The position numbers and the translations under genes were made by a program. The notes beneath the pieces were generated by a model, which had not been told where the DNA came from, did no database searches, and saw only the letters and a list, made by a program, of their open reading frames with translations. 15,132 bases of DNA. Origin: Flavobacterium psychrophilum (GTDB lineage: Bacteria; Bacteroidota; Bacteroidia; Flavobacteriales; Flavobacteriaceae). Every line of letters starts with the position of its first letter. The stretch's first letter is position 1. The stretch lies in the NCBI GenBank assembly GCA_945869365.1, contig CAMBOW010000044.1, positions 1 through 15,132 of the forward strand. The letters are read 5' to 3'. Positions 14,495 through 15,132 of the stretch are shown piece by piece.

Positions 14495-15132
14495 CTATTT
14501 TTGGGTCAATTCGTGAAATACCGTTTCTAGGTTTTTGTTTTTCTGATTGAGTTGTAAGGTTTTGAGGCCATTTTGTTGAGCAAAATCAAACACATCTTTG
14601 CGGGCGTCATTTTCTGAATTAAAAGTAAGTTCCCAACAATTTCCTCCGGTAGATACTGACAAAACAAGTTGCGGCAAACTACTCACTTGTTCGGCGGTAA
14701 CCGGTAAATCAAATTCTACTTCAATAATTTGTTGCGTTTGGGTAGCAACTACGGCATCAATTTTTTTATCGGCGACCAATTCGCCTTCGTTAATGATAAT
14801 CACCCGATCACACAGCGCTTCTACTTCTTGCATGATGTGGGTAGACAACAACACTGTTTTGTTTTTTCCTACGGCCTTAATCACTGCTCGAATTTCTACC
14901 AACTGATTCGGATCTAAACCGGTAGTAGGTTCATCCAAAATGAGCACCGCCGGATCGTGCAAAAGAGCACTCGCCAGCCCCACCCGTTGGCGATAGCCTT
15001 TAGATAATTGTCCTATTTTTTTATGGGCTTCTTTTTGTAATCCGGTGAGCTCAATTACTGCTGCAATGTGGCTTTTGTCCACTTTGTACACATCGGCTTG
15101 GTAGGCCAAATATTCGCGCACATACAAATCCA
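14495..15132 (-). CDS. gldA: Gliding-motility ABC transporter ATP-binding protein GldA, C-terminal part (runs off the window)
   Basis: The visible 212 or so codons encode the C-terminal two-thirds of an ABC ATPase. The ABC signature LSKGYRQRVGLA, Walker B VLILDEPTTGLDP and the H-loop STHIMQE are all present. The flanking sequence (LYVREYLAYQADVYKV upstream; NGLKTLQLNQKNKNLETVFHELTQK at the end) matches Flavobacterium johnsoniae GldA as I remember it. GldA is thought to work with the GldF and GldG membrane proteins in a transporter needed for gliding motility. The Walker A motif and the true start lie beyond the right edge; the open frame continues through position 15132, so a TTG near 15127 is not the start. 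The gene ends convergently with the lipoprotein gene. Confidence 0.93.
   Translation of the reverse strand, partial: DLYVREYLAYQADVYKVDKSHIAAVIELTGLQKEAHKKIGQLSKGYRQRVGLASALLHDPAVLILDEPTTGLDPNQLVEIRAVIKAVGKNKTVLLSTHIMQEVEALCDRVIIINEGELVADKKIDAVVATQTQQIIEVEFDLPVTAEQVSSLPQLVLSVSTGGNCWELTFNSENDARKDVFDFAQQNGLKTLQLNQKNKNLETVFHELTQK

Overview
The window looks like a chromosomal segment from a member of the Flavobacteriaceae, probably close to Flavobacterium. The indicators are a gldA gliding-motility ATPase, a secreted protein with a type IX secretion (T9SS) C-terminal sorting domain, a GLPGLI-family protein paired with an outer-membrane beta-barrel protein, Bacteroidetes-type promoter elements (TAnnTTTG) with no obvious Shine-Dalgarno sequences, and moderately AT-rich DNA. 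No phage, insertion sequence, CRISPR array, tRNA or rRNA was found.

Layout. Positions 1-1149 (minus strand) hold the N-terminal part of a deoxynucleoside kinase and, one base upstream of it, an unrecognised exported protein. Positions 1269-4900 (plus) hold the GLPGLI protein and its large outer-membrane partner, closed by a hairpin shared with metK, which converges on them. metK (4954-6204, minus) has a leader that reads as a SAM-II riboswitch embedded in a long alternative hairpin. Divergent from metK is a T9SS-exported protein (6423-7400, plus) with its own terminator. Next, a clear SAM-I riboswitch (7548-7651) precedes an operon of split cobalamin-dependent methionine synthase (7734-8717, homocysteine domain; 8832-11519, folate, cobalamin and AdoMet domains) and metF (11634-12590). 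Then come a PagL-like acyloxyacyl hydrolase homologue (12624-13715) and a GIN-domain lipoprotein (13720-14487). The window ends in the C-terminal part of gldA (14495-15132, minus).

How the genes work together. The centre is a methyl-cycle module. MetF makes 5-methyl-tetrahydrofolate, the two MetH polypeptides use it to methylate homocysteine to methionine, and MetK turns methionine into S-adenosylmethionine. The product appears to be sensed by two structurally unrelated RNA aptamers, SAM-II in front of metK and SAM-I in front of metH-metF, about 1.2 kb apart on opposite strands.

The main points for a second look are this dual riboswitch arrangement, the competing structures in the metK leader, and a family of short repeats. 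Two diverged copies fill both gene junctions of the met operon (58 of 66 positions identical by eye), and a related fragment appears in reverse orientation inside the metH coding sequence. I found no wholly novel gene system; most genes belong to recognisable families.
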